From Clostridium thermarum (GTDB taxonomy: Bacteria > Bacillota > Clostridia > Clostridiales > Clostridiaceae): a stretch of 64,000 nucleotides of DNA. The stretch is from positions 3,105,001 through 3,169,000 of the forward strand of contig NZ_CP040924.1 in assembly GCF_006351925.1 (NCBI RefSeq), given 5' to 3'. A model generated the notes under the pieces. It was given only the letters and a program-made list of their open reading frames with translations. It searched no databases and was not told the DNA's origin. The position numbers were made by a program, and so were the translations under genes. Shown here piece by piece: positions 8,337 to 15,272 of the stretch. The stretch's first letter is position 1; the number at the start of each line of letters is the position of its first letter.

Positions 8337-8492
8337 TCATTCCCTCCTGTCGCTAAACGGACACCAGTCCCACTCGTCACACTCATGACACTGTATATCA
8401 CAAAGTTCATTCATATTAGTTTTATTTTTCTTTGGTTTCATGGCCACAACTAGAATAGCTAAAAGTAATCCCATTCCTATTGTTATTCCCAT
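8337..8492 (-). CDS. Small membrane protein with cysteine cluster (51 aa)
   Basis: An ATG at 8492 overlaps the stop of the upstream gene (TAATG) and opens 51 codons. Residues 1-18 (MGITIGMGLLLAILVVAM) form one hydrophobic helix. The tail carries CDIQCHECDEWDWC, a zinc-knuckle-like cluster. The stop lies one base before the start of the ArpU-like gene. Tight coupling on both sides supports a real gene; its function is unknown. Confidence 0.6.
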   Translation of the reverse strand: MGITIGMGLLLAILVVAMKPKKNKTNMNELCDIQCHECDEWDWCPFSDRRE

Positions 8493-8809
8493 TATCCCTC
8501 AGCCTCCTTAAAGCTCTCTTCGTACTTCTTACACATAGCAGCCACTTGGACCAACTCACTGGAAGCATTTATTGCATATAGCTTCATAAGCTGAACAGGA
8601 TCCATTGCATCAGCATCCTTTCTCACTCTTCCCCAGAAGATTTTAAACTTATCAATCACCCTCTGAAAATCTTCTATTGCCTCCTCGAGTTCCTCAAGTA
8701 TTGCACCATGGGCCTGATGCCCGTCTACAAACATTCCTTTAGCTTTCATTGCCCTTACGCATTCCTCAGCAACAGCCTTTTCCACTAGAACTTTTATCTC
8801 ATCTATCAC
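8492..8809 (-). CDS. Phage helical protein of unknown function (105 aa)
   Basis: The start is a GTG at 8809 overlapping the previous stop in a GTGA arrangement, with GGAGG about 10 bases upstream. The product is helical: an N-terminal IDEIKVLVEKAVAEEC helix, a GMFVDGHQAHGAILEELEEAIEDFQR segment, then a third helix. The arrangement recalls small all-alpha (MazG-like) folds, but catalytic residues are not convincing. Left unassigned. Confidence 0.65.
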   Translation of the reverse strand: MIDEIKVLVEKAVAEECVRAMKAKGMFVDGHQAHGAILEELEEAIEDFQRVIDKFKIFWGRVRKDADAMDPVQLMKLYAINASSELVQVAAMCKKYEESFKEAEG

Positions 8810-8955
8810 TTTTCAATTACCTCCGCATCTTTCTCATAAATTTCCCCATCTTTAGTCTTATAACCGGTACCTGTCTTAGTTGCAGTATAAACCTTTCCAA
8901 CCTTATTCTTGTACCATGCGTTTTTATCGGTATAGGTCATTATTATAATTTTCAT
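8806..8955 (-). CDS. Small phage protein of unknown function (49 aa)
   Basis: ATG at 8955 opens a 49-codon frame (MKIIIMTYTDKNAWYKNKVG...DAEVIEK) that overlaps the next start by 4 bases. The composition suggests a small beta-rich (SH3-like) fold. No family is recognised. No strong ribosome site is visible, but the coupled overlap argues that it is translated. Confidence 0.55.
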   Translation of the reverse strand: MKIIIMTYTDKNAWYKNKVGKVYTATKTGTGYKTKDGEIYEKDAEVIEK

Positions 8956-8970
8956 CAAGCATCATCCTTT

Positions 8971-9051
8971 AAAAAAGCCCACCGATGTACTATAGGTGTG
9001 CATGGGGGTGCACCTCCCTTTATTTTTTAATATTTTTAATTTTCGGTGGGC
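8971..9051 (-). terminator. Intrinsic terminator within the early-to-middle operon
   Basis: A perfect 9-base stem, GCCCACCGA (9043-9051) with TCGGTGGGC (8977-8985), encloses an inner GGTGCA/TGCAC-type hairpin and is followed on the minus strand by six U. It lies just after the gene ending at 9059, so it would separate the accessory block from the regulatory block around the late activator. Confidence 0.7.
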
Positions 9052-9058
9052 AAATAAA

Positions 9059-9406
9059 CTAAGTATTTTTAAGTTCTACCCTTTCCCAGGTTAGAAAACT
9101 TCTATAAGCCTCCAACTCTAGTCTTAGATTTCTCATTGCTTCCAAGCATACGTTATAGTCAGTCTCCGCAATATCTCTTTCTAGTCTTAGTTTTGCAATT
9201 TCCTCGTTCCCCCGGGCAAGGTCATTTATTAGCGTCGCTGGTTGTTTATCTACTACTTTAAGTCTTAATATTTCTTTTCTTAATGCAACTTTATAATCAT
9301 GCTCCGCCTTTGCCTTTCTCAGTCCGTACGTTTTCAAATTTGCATTACCGGCTGTAAGAGCTTGCTGACAGGCTTGTATTTTTCCCATTATCTCGCTTGG
9401 AGACAT
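9059..9406 (-). CDS. Phage coiled-coil protein of unknown function
   Basis: 115 residues, almost entirely helical and charged (MSPSEIMGKIQACQQALTAG; later ERDIAETDYNVCLEAMRNLR), predicted to form an antiparallel coiled coil. Similar short proteins occur in the accessory regions of Firmicute phages without known function. A strong terminator follows it. Confidence 0.65.
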   Translation of the reverse strand: MSPSEIMGKIQACQQALTAGNANLKTYGLRKAKAEHDYKVALRKEILRLKVVDKQPATLINDLARGNEEIAKLRLERDIAETDYNVCLEAMRNLRLELEAYRSFLTWERVELKNT

Positions 9407-9449
9407 ATTCTCACTTCCTTTTCTTCATTCGTCCTAGTTTTGCATTGCG

Positions 9450-9704
9450 TCATTCTTCTTCATTTAAGGAATCAAGCCATTTATCCAAACAGTCTATACA
9501 TGTATATGCTGATACTGGTTGACCATCTATAAACCCTGTTTCTCTCACTGCGTATCCGCCTAAGCCAATTTCCTTTTCACAACTCGCACATTTATGTGAT
9601 TTACGGCATTTTACTAACTTTTCTTTATATCCTGTAATATCTTCATCTCCAAGACCATAATATCCAGTTTCACTAATACTATAATCTTCCAGCTTATATT
9701 TCAT
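9450..9704 (-). CDS. Small zinc-finger phage protein (84 aa)
   Basis: The start is placed at ATG 9704 (MKYKLEDYSISET), with GAGGGTG upstream; the frame is open for 25 further codons but without a ribosome site. Two cysteine pairs, KCASCEKEI and TCIDCLDKW, about 34 residues apart, form a treble-clef or zinc-ribbon module that fills most of the protein. Function unknown; possibly nucleic-acid binding. Confidence 0.65.
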   Translation of the reverse strand: MKYKLEDYSISETGYYGLGDEDITGYKEKLVKCRKSHKCASCEKEIGLGGYAVRETGFIDGQPVSAYTCIDCLDKWLDSLNEEE

Positions 9705-9741
9705 ACTTTCACCCTCTTTCACAATAATTTCAGATTGTAGC

Positions 9742-9924
9742 TTATTCCACTTTCGGTCTGCAAATAGAGTACTGTTCACTTTTATAGTAATCGCAGTTTA
9801 TATTAATATAGCCATAGAAATCTTTATATTTACTTCTCAGTTCTTCTGCTTCAATTTTTAGTTGTTCCGCCTGTTCTTTACCTTTACAAATAACTCTATT
9901 ACCGCATTTTTCACAGTTAAACAT
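9742..9924 (-). CDS. Small zinc-binding phage protein (60 aa)
   Basis: Start at ATG 9924 (MFNCEKCGNRVICKG), behind AAGGAGTTAATTAT. CxxC plus a nearby Cys at the N-terminus and another pair of Cys near the C-terminus (NINCDYYKSEQYSICR) suggest a metal-binding fold. It immediately follows the methyltransferase gene and may be co-regulated with it. Not assigned to a known family. Confidence 0.6.
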   Translation of the reverse strand: MFNCEKCGNRVICKGKEQAEQLKIEAEELRSKYKDFYGYININCDYYKSEQYSICRPKVE

Positions 9925-9941
9925 ATAATTAACTCCTTTCA

Positions 9942-11390
9942 TTATCCAACATTTCTAAACTTACCATTACCCTCGCACAGCTCCGGAAGATTTGCTCTCA
10001 CCAGTGCTTCAGCAAAAGGCGGCGGTACCGCATTACCGCATCTAGCTACTTGTGCAGTTTTAGGATAAGCTTTACCGGTGTAATCATGGTCTATTATGTA
10101 ATTCTCCGGGAAGCCTTGGGCCTTAAATAATTCATGTGGTTGCAGCATCCTCATGCCTATATCTACTATCTGGTAGTCTTGCCCCTCAACTGTTACTAAA
10201 CCAAAGCGGTCCTTTGTAGTCACTGTATGGAGTGGTGAATTAATATCTTGGCCTATATCAGCGCCATAATACTTTAAGAGAAAAGCAGTAACCAAATTTG
10301 CCTTATTTACTGCTGTTGTGGTCCATAATGGTTTCAATAAACTTTGGCCTATTGAATTTTTAAATTGCTGAGATATAAATGCAGTTACTAGTCCGAATTT
10401 ATTGCCACCAGCAGTTATTGTTCCTAAAGGCTTATTTAGATCTAAAACTCTTTTCCCTTCCTGGTCTCCGTACCCCATCTGTATAAGTACTGGTGAAACC
10501 AATCCAAATCCATGCTTTGCAGTTACTGTAGGAAATGGCTTATCTAACTCTCTACAATAGTGCCATTCATTACCGCTATGATTAACTTGCACTAAGAACG
10601 GCCTTGGATTATCTATAACAAACTTCTGTATTCCCCTTGCTATTCTTCTAAGTGTGCTTTCTGCCAAAGGCTTTTCTCTATCAAATATGCTTGGACATGG
10701 AATTGACCAGTCTATAATTTCCGCAGCAGTTTTCCAAGGCTTTAGCTTGCCACTTTTCACTTCTTCACTGTTCGGATCTCCGTGTGTTGGTTCTGGCCAT
10801 ACTATAGGCTTACCATCACATCTTGCTATTAGGAATAATCTTTTTCTTATAGTTGGGGCGCCATAATCACATGCCCTTAATTCTTTCCATTCTACCGTAT
10901 ATCCTAGCTTTCTAAGGCTTTTTACGAAATGCTCAAATGTATACCCTGCCTTACTAGGGTCCGGGTAGTAGTTTCCGTTCTCGTCTTTTATCAACGGTCC
11001 CCAGGTCTTAAACTCTTCCACATTTTCAAGAATAATTACTCTTGGTCTTACTGTAGCTGCCCATCTGACCGCTACCCACGCAAGTCCTCGGATATTTTTA
11101 TTTACCGGTGTCCCGCCTTTGGCTTTAGAAAAGTGCTTACAATCCGGTGAAAACCAAGCTAACCCTACTGGTCTCCCCCTAACTGCCTTACGTGGGTCTA
11201 CATCCCACACACTTTCACAGTAATGTTCTGTTTCTGGATGATTTGCCTTGTGTATTGCAATGGCAGCAGGATCATGGTTAATTGCTATATCAACGCTATG
11301 TCCTATTGCAAGCTCTATTCCAGTGGAAGCTCCGCCACCACCGGCGAAGTTGTCCACTATAATCTCATCAAATATCTTTAGCTGTTTCAT
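9942..11390 (-). CDS. Phage DNA (cytosine-5) methyltransferase
   Basis: A 482-residue C5 methyltransferase. Motif I, DNFAGGGGASTGIE, is at residues 13-26. The catalytic loop is FSPDCKHFSKAKGG (about 80-93), with SPDC in place of the usual PCQ. Motif VI ENVEEF is near 121 and the C-terminal motif X region, GNAVPPPFAEAL, near 458. No cognate restriction gene is nearby, so it is probably an orphan enzyme protecting phage DNA. The variable region holds several repeats of a TVT...FGLV pattern (see findings). Confidence 0.93.
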   Translation of the reverse strand: MKQLKIFDEIIVDNFAGGGGASTGIELAIGHSVDIAINHDPAAIAIHKANHPETEHYCESVWDVDPRKAVRGRPVGLAWFSPDCKHFSKAKGGTPVNKNIRGLAWVAVRWAATVRPRVIILENVEEFKTWGPLIKDENGNYYPDPSKAGYTFEHFVKSLRKLGYTVEWKELRACDYGAPTIRKRLFLIARCDGKPIVWPEPTHGDPNSEEVKSGKLKPWKTAAEIIDWSIPCPSIFDREKPLAESTLRRIARGIQKFVIDNPRPFLVQVNHSGNEWHYCRELDKPFPTVTAKHGFGLVSPVLIQMGYGDQEGKRVLDLNKPLGTITAGGNKFGLVTAFISQQFKNSIGQSLLKPLWTTTAVNKANLVTAFLLKYYGADIGQDINSPLHTVTTKDRFGLVTVEGQDYQIVDIGMRMLQPHELFKAQGFPENYIIDHDYTGKAYPKTAQVARCGNAVPPPFAEALVRANLPELCEGNGKFRNVG

Positions 11391-11401
11391 AACTCACCTA
11401 C

Positions 11402-11731
11402 TTAAAACAAACTTATCTGCTCTTGTAGAGTTTCTTTCAAGACGTTATTATATTCTCCACATCCACCTATAGCAGTATCATTTCCGGTACAAGTATTACA
11501 TTGTTGGCAACTATTAACGCAATCAGCACAGCAGCAGTACTTACACCCTTCATATTTTTTAATAACATTTGTGTTATAATTTAAGTCCTCCACCAGCTCC
11601 GGTTCAGTATACTTTTTATTTGCTAAGATTTTCTCAGCTTTTTTTATTGCTGACTTGCTTGAATCGGCTTCAAATTTTTCTATAATTTCAGTATTAGTAG
11701 TTCTATCAATGTAAGTTAATTTATACTTCAT
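11402..11731 (-). CDS. Cysteine-rich phage protein (109 aa)
   Basis: An N-terminal beta-hairpin region (MKYKLTYIDRTTNTEIIEKF) resembling small phage single-domain proteins is followed by a cysteine cluster at residues 63-92: GCKYCCCADCVNSCQQCNTC plus a later GGCG. About nine Cys in thirty residues suggests binding of two zinc ions or a redox/metal role. It overlaps the upstream gene by 4 bases. Family not recognised. Confidence 0.65.
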   Translation of the reverse strand: MKYKLTYIDRTTNTEIIEKFEADSSKSAIKKAEKILANKKYTEPELVEDLNYNTNVIKKYEGCKYCCCADCVNSCQQCNTCTGNDTAIGGCGEYNNVLKETLQEQISLF

Positions 11732-12015
11732 TTCTTTGCTAAATCCTTACCACACACGCACCATACTATGCCTGCATGGAATGTTACCAAATCATTAATA
11801 TCTTCTTGAACATTACCCTCAATTTTTTCTTTGAACAGAGAGCCTTTAAATACTACAATGAATCTCCAAAGGCCATCTTCGTCATAGTACGCTCTCAATA
11901 CTGTACCATCTGAAAATGCAAGGTAATCTTCCTCCGAATTATATCTTCCGAACTCTTCTCTTATTTCACCCTCTATAACAATTAAATCATCTGAATGACC
12001 TGTTACTTTTAACAT
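11728..12015 (-). CDS. Phage protein of unknown function (95 aa)
   Basis: A beta-rich protein (MLKVTGHSDDLIVIEGEIREEF) preceded by GGAAGGGTTAA. Residues 1-70 alternate strands and turns. A single WCVCGKD near the C-terminus might bind metal in a dimer. It overlaps the next gene by 4 bases (ATGA). Similar proteins occur in clostridial phages without known role; I assign none. Confidence 0.6.
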   Translation of the reverse strand: MLKVTGHSDDLIVIEGEIREEFGRYNSEEDYLAFSDGTVLRAYYDEDGLWRFIVVFKGSLFKEKIEGNVQEDINDLVTFHAGIVWCVCGKDLAKK

Positions 12016-12055
12016 TTAACCCTTCCTTTCCTTCGCAATAATTAGCGTTTGCGAA

Positions 12056-12289
12056 TCATTTTTTCATAATCTGTACTGCTATTTCTAGCCCTTTAACTAA
12101 TCCTCTATTATAAGCAGTGTTATCAAATTCTAACTCAAATAACTTCTGCTGCAGGTATGATTCTAAAGCAACCATATTATCAGTTTTCTTGTATTCACAC
12201 GATATTAAGTCTTTTAATCCTTGGTTGGTTTTCCTTGCTCTACACCAGCCATTGTTATTAAAAGTACATCCTTTACAAATACTTGCCAT
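12056..12289 (-). CDS. Small zinc-knuckle phage protein (77 aa)
   Basis: The N-terminus (MASICKGCTFNNNGWCRARK...ISCEYKK) holds four Cys in a C-x2-C-x7-C-x15-C pattern, suggesting one zinc site. The rest is a helix (ALESYLQQKLFELEFD). GGAGGGTAAAG precedes the ATG. A 7-base inverted repeat (TTCGCAA / TTGCGAA, 12032-12055) follows its stop. Function unknown. Confidence 0.62.
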   Translation of the reverse strand: MASICKGCTFNNNGWCRARKTNQGLKDLISCEYKKTDNMVALESYLQQKLFELEFDNTAYNRGLVKGLEIAVQIMKK

Positions 12290-12299
12290 CTTTACCCTC

Positions 12300-12452
12300 C
12301 TATATTAATTCACAGAGTCTTTTATAAAGTCCCATATTATCTTCTATATATCCAAGCCCAAGCATCTTATTTTTGCTTTTCCTGAAGAGTTTTCCGTCTT
12401 TGGTGTAATACTTAAACCTTGAATTAGATCAAATTAGGTTATAGCCATCCAT
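12300..12452 (-). pseudogene. Small phage gene interrupted by an in-frame TGA
   Basis: An ATG at 12452 follows GGAGGGGTAAGG, but codon 8 is TGA (12429-12431). The same frame then continues open for 42 codons (SNSRFKYYTKDGKLFRKSKN...RLCELI) to a TAG at 12300, which overlaps the next gene's AGGAGGG ribosome site. The intact ribosome site and coding-like downstream frame suggest a roughly 50-residue gene with one nonsense change. The alternative is that the downstream frame is not coding. Confidence 0.5.
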
Positions 12453-12466
12453 CCTTACCCCTCCTA

Positions 12467-12730
12467 CTACCACTCATACCAACCTAATAGCTTAGACCTT
12501 CTGTGTTTACCTTTCTTGCTTACTTTGGATTCTTCACAACTCCAAGTTTGACTATTACTATCTTTCCAATCCTTCTTTATTTCTTTAACCATATCTGCAG
12601 CTACTTGCTTTACTTTATGTGTTTTACTTGCATAGTATGGAGCTAATTTTTTTATAGCTTGTTTTAAGCTTTTAGCAACAACTACGCCGTCTAGTCCTTC
12701 ATTGACATAATATACATTAATTTTCTTCAT
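12467..12730 (-). CDS. Basic phage protein of unknown function (87 aa)
   Basis: Begins MKKINVYYVNEGLDGVVVAKSLKQAIKK, a short strand followed by an amphipathic helix. The C-terminal half is very basic (KKGKHRRSKLLGWYEW), which suggests nucleic-acid binding. GGAGGGGTAAGG precedes the ATG. It resembles small single-domain proteins of early phage operons but has no named family. Confidence 0.6.
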   Translation of the reverse strand: MKKINVYYVNEGLDGVVVAKSLKQAIKKLAPYYASKTHKVKQVAADMVKEIKKDWKDSNSQTWSCEESKVSKKGKHRRSKLLGWYEW

Positions 12731-12732
12731 CC

Positions 12733-13161
12733 TTACCCCTCCAACAGTTTCGGATTTTCATAGATATTGCCGATTACTTCAAAATCTACAGGATTTGCTA
12801 ATCTATCTATTTCGCACATAGGTAACCATTCTGTCCATCCTAGATGAGGAAAACTTATATACTTTGTTTTTAGGTAGAAACATCCTCTAATAAAATCAAC
12901 ATAATATATTTCACTATCAGTATCTCTTAAAATATCCCCCTCATAAATCTCCACACCGTTTTTGTCGTGGCATCCAGTGTATTAAATCAGTTCAAATCTA
13001 TCGTTTCCGTCAATTTCCTCTCTTTCTATAAGTTTAAAATTCCCGTCATAGCGGTCTACTAACCATGTTACTGAACCATCAAGGCCAATTTTCATTCTCC
13101 ATTTGGCATCTACGAACTTATTTTTCTCTTTATCCCAAGCTTTAAATTTTAAATCTCTCAT
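12733..13161 (-). pseudogene. YopX family gene split by one in-frame TAA
   Basis: From ATG 13161 (behind GAGGAGGGATAGAA) the frame reads MRDLKFKAWDKEKNKFVDAK and continues to a TAA at 12982-12984. The same frame resumes as YTGCHDKNGVEIYEGDILR and ends VIGNIYENPKLLEG at 12733. Both halves are diagnostic of YopX: the N-terminal KFRAWDK, central QYTGLKDKNGKEIYEGD and C-terminal VIGNIYENPEL. The stop stands where the family usually has Gln, so one CAA-to-TAA change explains it. Restart at a GTG at 12954 could give a 73-residue C-terminal piece. Confidence 0.85.
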
Positions 13162-13189
13162 TTCTATCCCTCCTCATGTTCTCTACAGG

Positions 13190-13223
13190 TATGTTAAAGA
13201 TAGCCGAATCTACCTTTAACATA
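13190..13223. promoter_or_regulatory. 10-base perfect inverted repeat
   Basis: TATGTTAAAG (13190-13199) and CTTTAACATA (13214-13223) form a perfect stem with a 14-base loop. It overlaps the stop of the gene at 13216 and lies just upstream of the YopX start. It lacks a U-tract on either strand, so a processing site, a translational element or an operator is as likely as a terminator. Confidence 0.4.
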
Positions 13224-13389
13224 CTCTAGTAAGTTTTCTATTCCCTAAATCATGGCTTTCATAAACTGAAACACCTGTGATATAGGTTTTGGATTCCAAA
13301 GAGTCTTTAACTCTTTTTGCATCCTCTGTTGTCCCCCAGATATTAAAGCAATAGTTACCTTTTCCCACGCTGTAAAAAACTTTAAACAT
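13216..13389 (-). CDS. Small phage protein of unknown function (57 aa)
   Basis: Start placed at ATG 13389 (MFKVFYSVGKGNYCFNIWG), with AAGGGAGGGGTAAAA upstream; an ATG 15 codons earlier lacks such a site. A compact alpha/beta protein with the pattern of a small single-domain fold (strand, helix TEDAKRVKDSLE, strand). No motif recognised. Confidence 0.62.
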   Translation of the reverse strand: MFKVFYSVGKGNYCFNIWGTTEDAKRVKDSLESKTYITGVSVYESHDLGNRKLTRVC

Positions 13390-13471
13390 TTTTACCCCTC
13401 CCTTAATTTGCAATAAAAATCGAATGTGTCCCACAGGCGATGAGCCTGTCCACCGCCTGCTTTTTTTCCAA

Positions 13472-14305
13472 CTAGCAAACCATTGTGAATACTTCTCTGA
13501 ACTCTTCTATAAACTCCTCAAATTGCTGCAGACTATCAAATGAAAGGGTTCCGCCATCCTTCTTTAACGTAACTCCTTGGCTATCAACTACATATAGGCC
13601 ATTCTCACCCTCTATGGTCATTGTCTTAACCTTTAGCTTTTTCTTAACTACTTCCTTAGGCTCCGGTATAGTACAAACTCCATCCTGGCATTTAACTTCT
13701 TCCTGCTTAACTTCTACAATTGCACTCTCTGCTTCAGTAGTAACTTTGTCGGCCTCTTTTATGATTTCCTCAGCTACTTTTTTCTCTTCGACCGGATCAT
13801 CGCCTATAATATCTGCTATCTTTTCCATAGCCTCTATCACATCTGGATCCTCTTCTTCCTCAGCTTCGGCCGATAGATTTGCTTTTCTAAACTCGTCACA
13901 GTATTTAGCTATAGAGTTCTTTGCCAACATCGGAAACTTGTACGAAGCTTCTTTTATTAATTCTTTTCTGCTCTTGCCTTTATTCTCCTCAAAATATTTC
14001 ATTACTTGTTCTCTATTTTTTAACATTTCAACAAACTCCTTTTCTACTTTATTTGGGTTATCTTCTTTTATTAGTGCTGCTACATCTTCGATTGCATCGA
14101 TGATAACAGCTTCTTCAATGTAATTTTTAGTTAGCGCATAGCTGCAGTATAGGATAACATCCTTGTTAATTTTACTTTTCTCAAAGGCCACTCTCTCATT
14201 GACCATTGCATCTACTAAAGCTATTTGCCTAGAATTAAGAGAATTTATTGTTTGGCTATGCTTTGCTATCTCTCTTTCCCTCTGTCTTCTCTCTTGTCTA
14301 TTCAT
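13472..14305 (-). CDS. Phage protein of unknown function (277 aa)
   Basis: A charged protein starting MNRQERRQREREIAKHSQTIN. The N-terminal half is helical; residues about 150-215 form a long Glu-rich linker containing a CQDGVC motif; the C-terminal about 55 residues (VVDSQGVTLKKDGGTLSFDS) look like a small folded domain. Similar proteins sit between the replication module and accessory genes in clostridial phages, without known function. Confidence 0.65.
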   Translation of the reverse strand: MNRQERRQREREIAKHSQTINSLNSRQIALVDAMVNERVAFEKSKINKDVILYCSYALTKNYIEEAVIIDAIEDVAALIKEDNPNKVEKEFVEMLKNREQVMKYFEENKGKSRKELIKEASYKFPMLAKNSIAKYCDEFRKANLSAEAEEEEDPDVIEAMEKIADIIGDDPVEEKKVAEEIIKEADKVTTEAESAIVEVKQEEVKCQDGVCTIPEPKEVVKKKLKVKTMTIEGENGLYVVDSQGVTLKKDGGTLSFDSLQQFEEFIEEFREVFTMVC

Positions 14306-14317
14306 AGGCCCACCTTC

Positions 14318-14698
14318 CTATCCCTCATACCAACCTTTTACTATTGCTACCTTATCACCACTGGAGGTTGTCCATATAACTTTTACACCATTCTTATATC
14401 TATTACCCTTTTGTGCATACTGCTCCTGAAGATAAATGTAATGCAGTTTCTTTATCTTGCTTGAAAACTTACTGAACAACTTCTCATCAATCCTAAAGTC
14501 TCCAACGAAGTCAAAATCTATCTTATCGATGCCAAACTTAAACTGTAAGTAGGCAGCCTCTGGAATAGGCTCCAACAAGTTCACCTGCATACTCTTTCTT
14601 ATTGTCACTCTTATAGGGTGATCAAAGTTAAAATCTATGGTTAAATCATTCTCCTCACATAGATCTTCCAGCTCTTCTCTTAAATCTTCACTTAACAT
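14318..14698 (-). CDS. Phage protein of unknown function (126 aa)
   Basis: Begins MLSEDLREELEDLCEENDLTI; alternating strands follow, then a helical segment (KLFSKFSSKIKKLHYIYLQE) and a basic C-terminus ending KGWYEG. It overlaps the DUF1064 gene by 7 bases, indicating coupled translation with that nuclease-like protein. No motif gives a function. Confidence 0.62.
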   Translation of the reverse strand: MLSEDLREELEDLCEENDLTIDFNFDHPIRVTIRKSMQVNLLEPIPEAAYLQFKFGIDKIDFDFVGDFRIDEKLFSKFSSKIKKLHYIYLQEQYAQKGNRYKNGVKVIWTTSSGDKVAIVKGWYEG

Positions 14699-15120
14699 TT
14701 CTTATTCTCCCTTCTCTTTTTCTGTAATTCTTCGTATTCAATCCAACCGTCCTCATTACCATACTTTAGATTCCTTGCTATCCACGTAAGCTTTACATCT
14801 GGATATATAAAATCAAATAGCTTTTTCCTGAGCTCTCCTTGCTGTGTACTAAAGCCTTTAACATCTATGAGTTCCTCCGATCCATCTAGGTGGTATATTA
14901 AGAAATCCGGTGTATAGGTTGTCCTTCTATATGACTTTCCATGTTTCTTAAACTTTGGTATTAGCTCATATACTGGTTGTAGTTCAAAGTTTAATATCTT
15001 ACCTTGTGCTTTTAATCTCAAAAGATATTTATAATAGGCTGCTTCATCTTTGCTATCAAAGGTATAGCCATCAACTGTTACTTTTTTAGATCCATACTTA
15101 CTCCTTTTACTTTCTGGCAT
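14692..15120 (-). CDS. DUF1064 family nuclease-like phage protein
   Basis: A 142-residue DUF1064 protein. The N-terminal KYGSKKVTVDGYTFDSKDEAAYY and the later YTPDFLIYHLDGSEELIDVKG (about residues 83-103) carry the E, D and D-x-K residues of the PD-(D/E)xK nuclease fold. DUF1064 genes stand in phage replication modules, where they are thought to act as endonucleases or Holliday-junction resolvases. Here it follows dnaB. The family call is firm; the activity is inferred. Confidence 0.88.
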   Translation of the reverse strand: MPESKRSKYGSKKVTVDGYTFDSKDEAAYYKYLLRLKAQGKILNFELQPVYELIPKFKKHGKSYRRTTYTPDFLIYHLDGSEELIDVKGFSTQQGELRKKLFDFIYPDVKLTWIARNLKYGNEDGWIEYEELQKKRRENKKC

Positions 15121-15271
15121 ACTCTCTCCCCTTTCCGCATAAGCTGTTATTTCTCATTAGTAAATACTCTATAAGTCCTTCTTTGACTTCCTCCGCCGGT
15201 ATCCGTTCTATTTCTTTAATATCCACTTGTTTATTACTTTTTAGCAGTTCATATATCCCCCATCTATCCAA
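15107..15271 (-). CDS. Small phage protein after dnaB (54 aa, TTG start)
   Basis: AAGGAGGTAGATAG precedes a TTG at 15271, giving 54 codons: (M)DRWGIYELLKSNKQVDIKEIERI...CGKGREYARK. No ATG start fits. The helical, Glu-rich protein lies between dnaB and the DUF1064 gene and overlaps the latter by 14 bases. Role unknown, possibly a replication accessory factor by position. Confidence 0.62.
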   Translation of the reverse strand: MDRWGIYELLKSNKQVDIKEIERIPAEEVKEGLIEYLLMRNNSLCGKGREYARK

Positions 15272-15272
15272 A

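Noticed and set aside
9942..12015. Methyltransferase and neighbours considered as a defence (restriction-modification) island
   Set aside because: No endonuclease-like gene beside it; neighbours are small phage proteins, so an orphan phage methyltransferase is more likely.
12032..12055. TTCGCAA/TTGCGAA inverted repeat as a terminator
   Set aside because: No U-tract follows on the minus strand and the genes on both sides appear to be in one operon; left as a minor stem.
13485..14123. Plus-strand frame of 212 codons
   Set aside because: Antisense to the well-supported 277-residue phage gene, Ser/Phe-rich as expected of a shadow frame, with no ribosome site.
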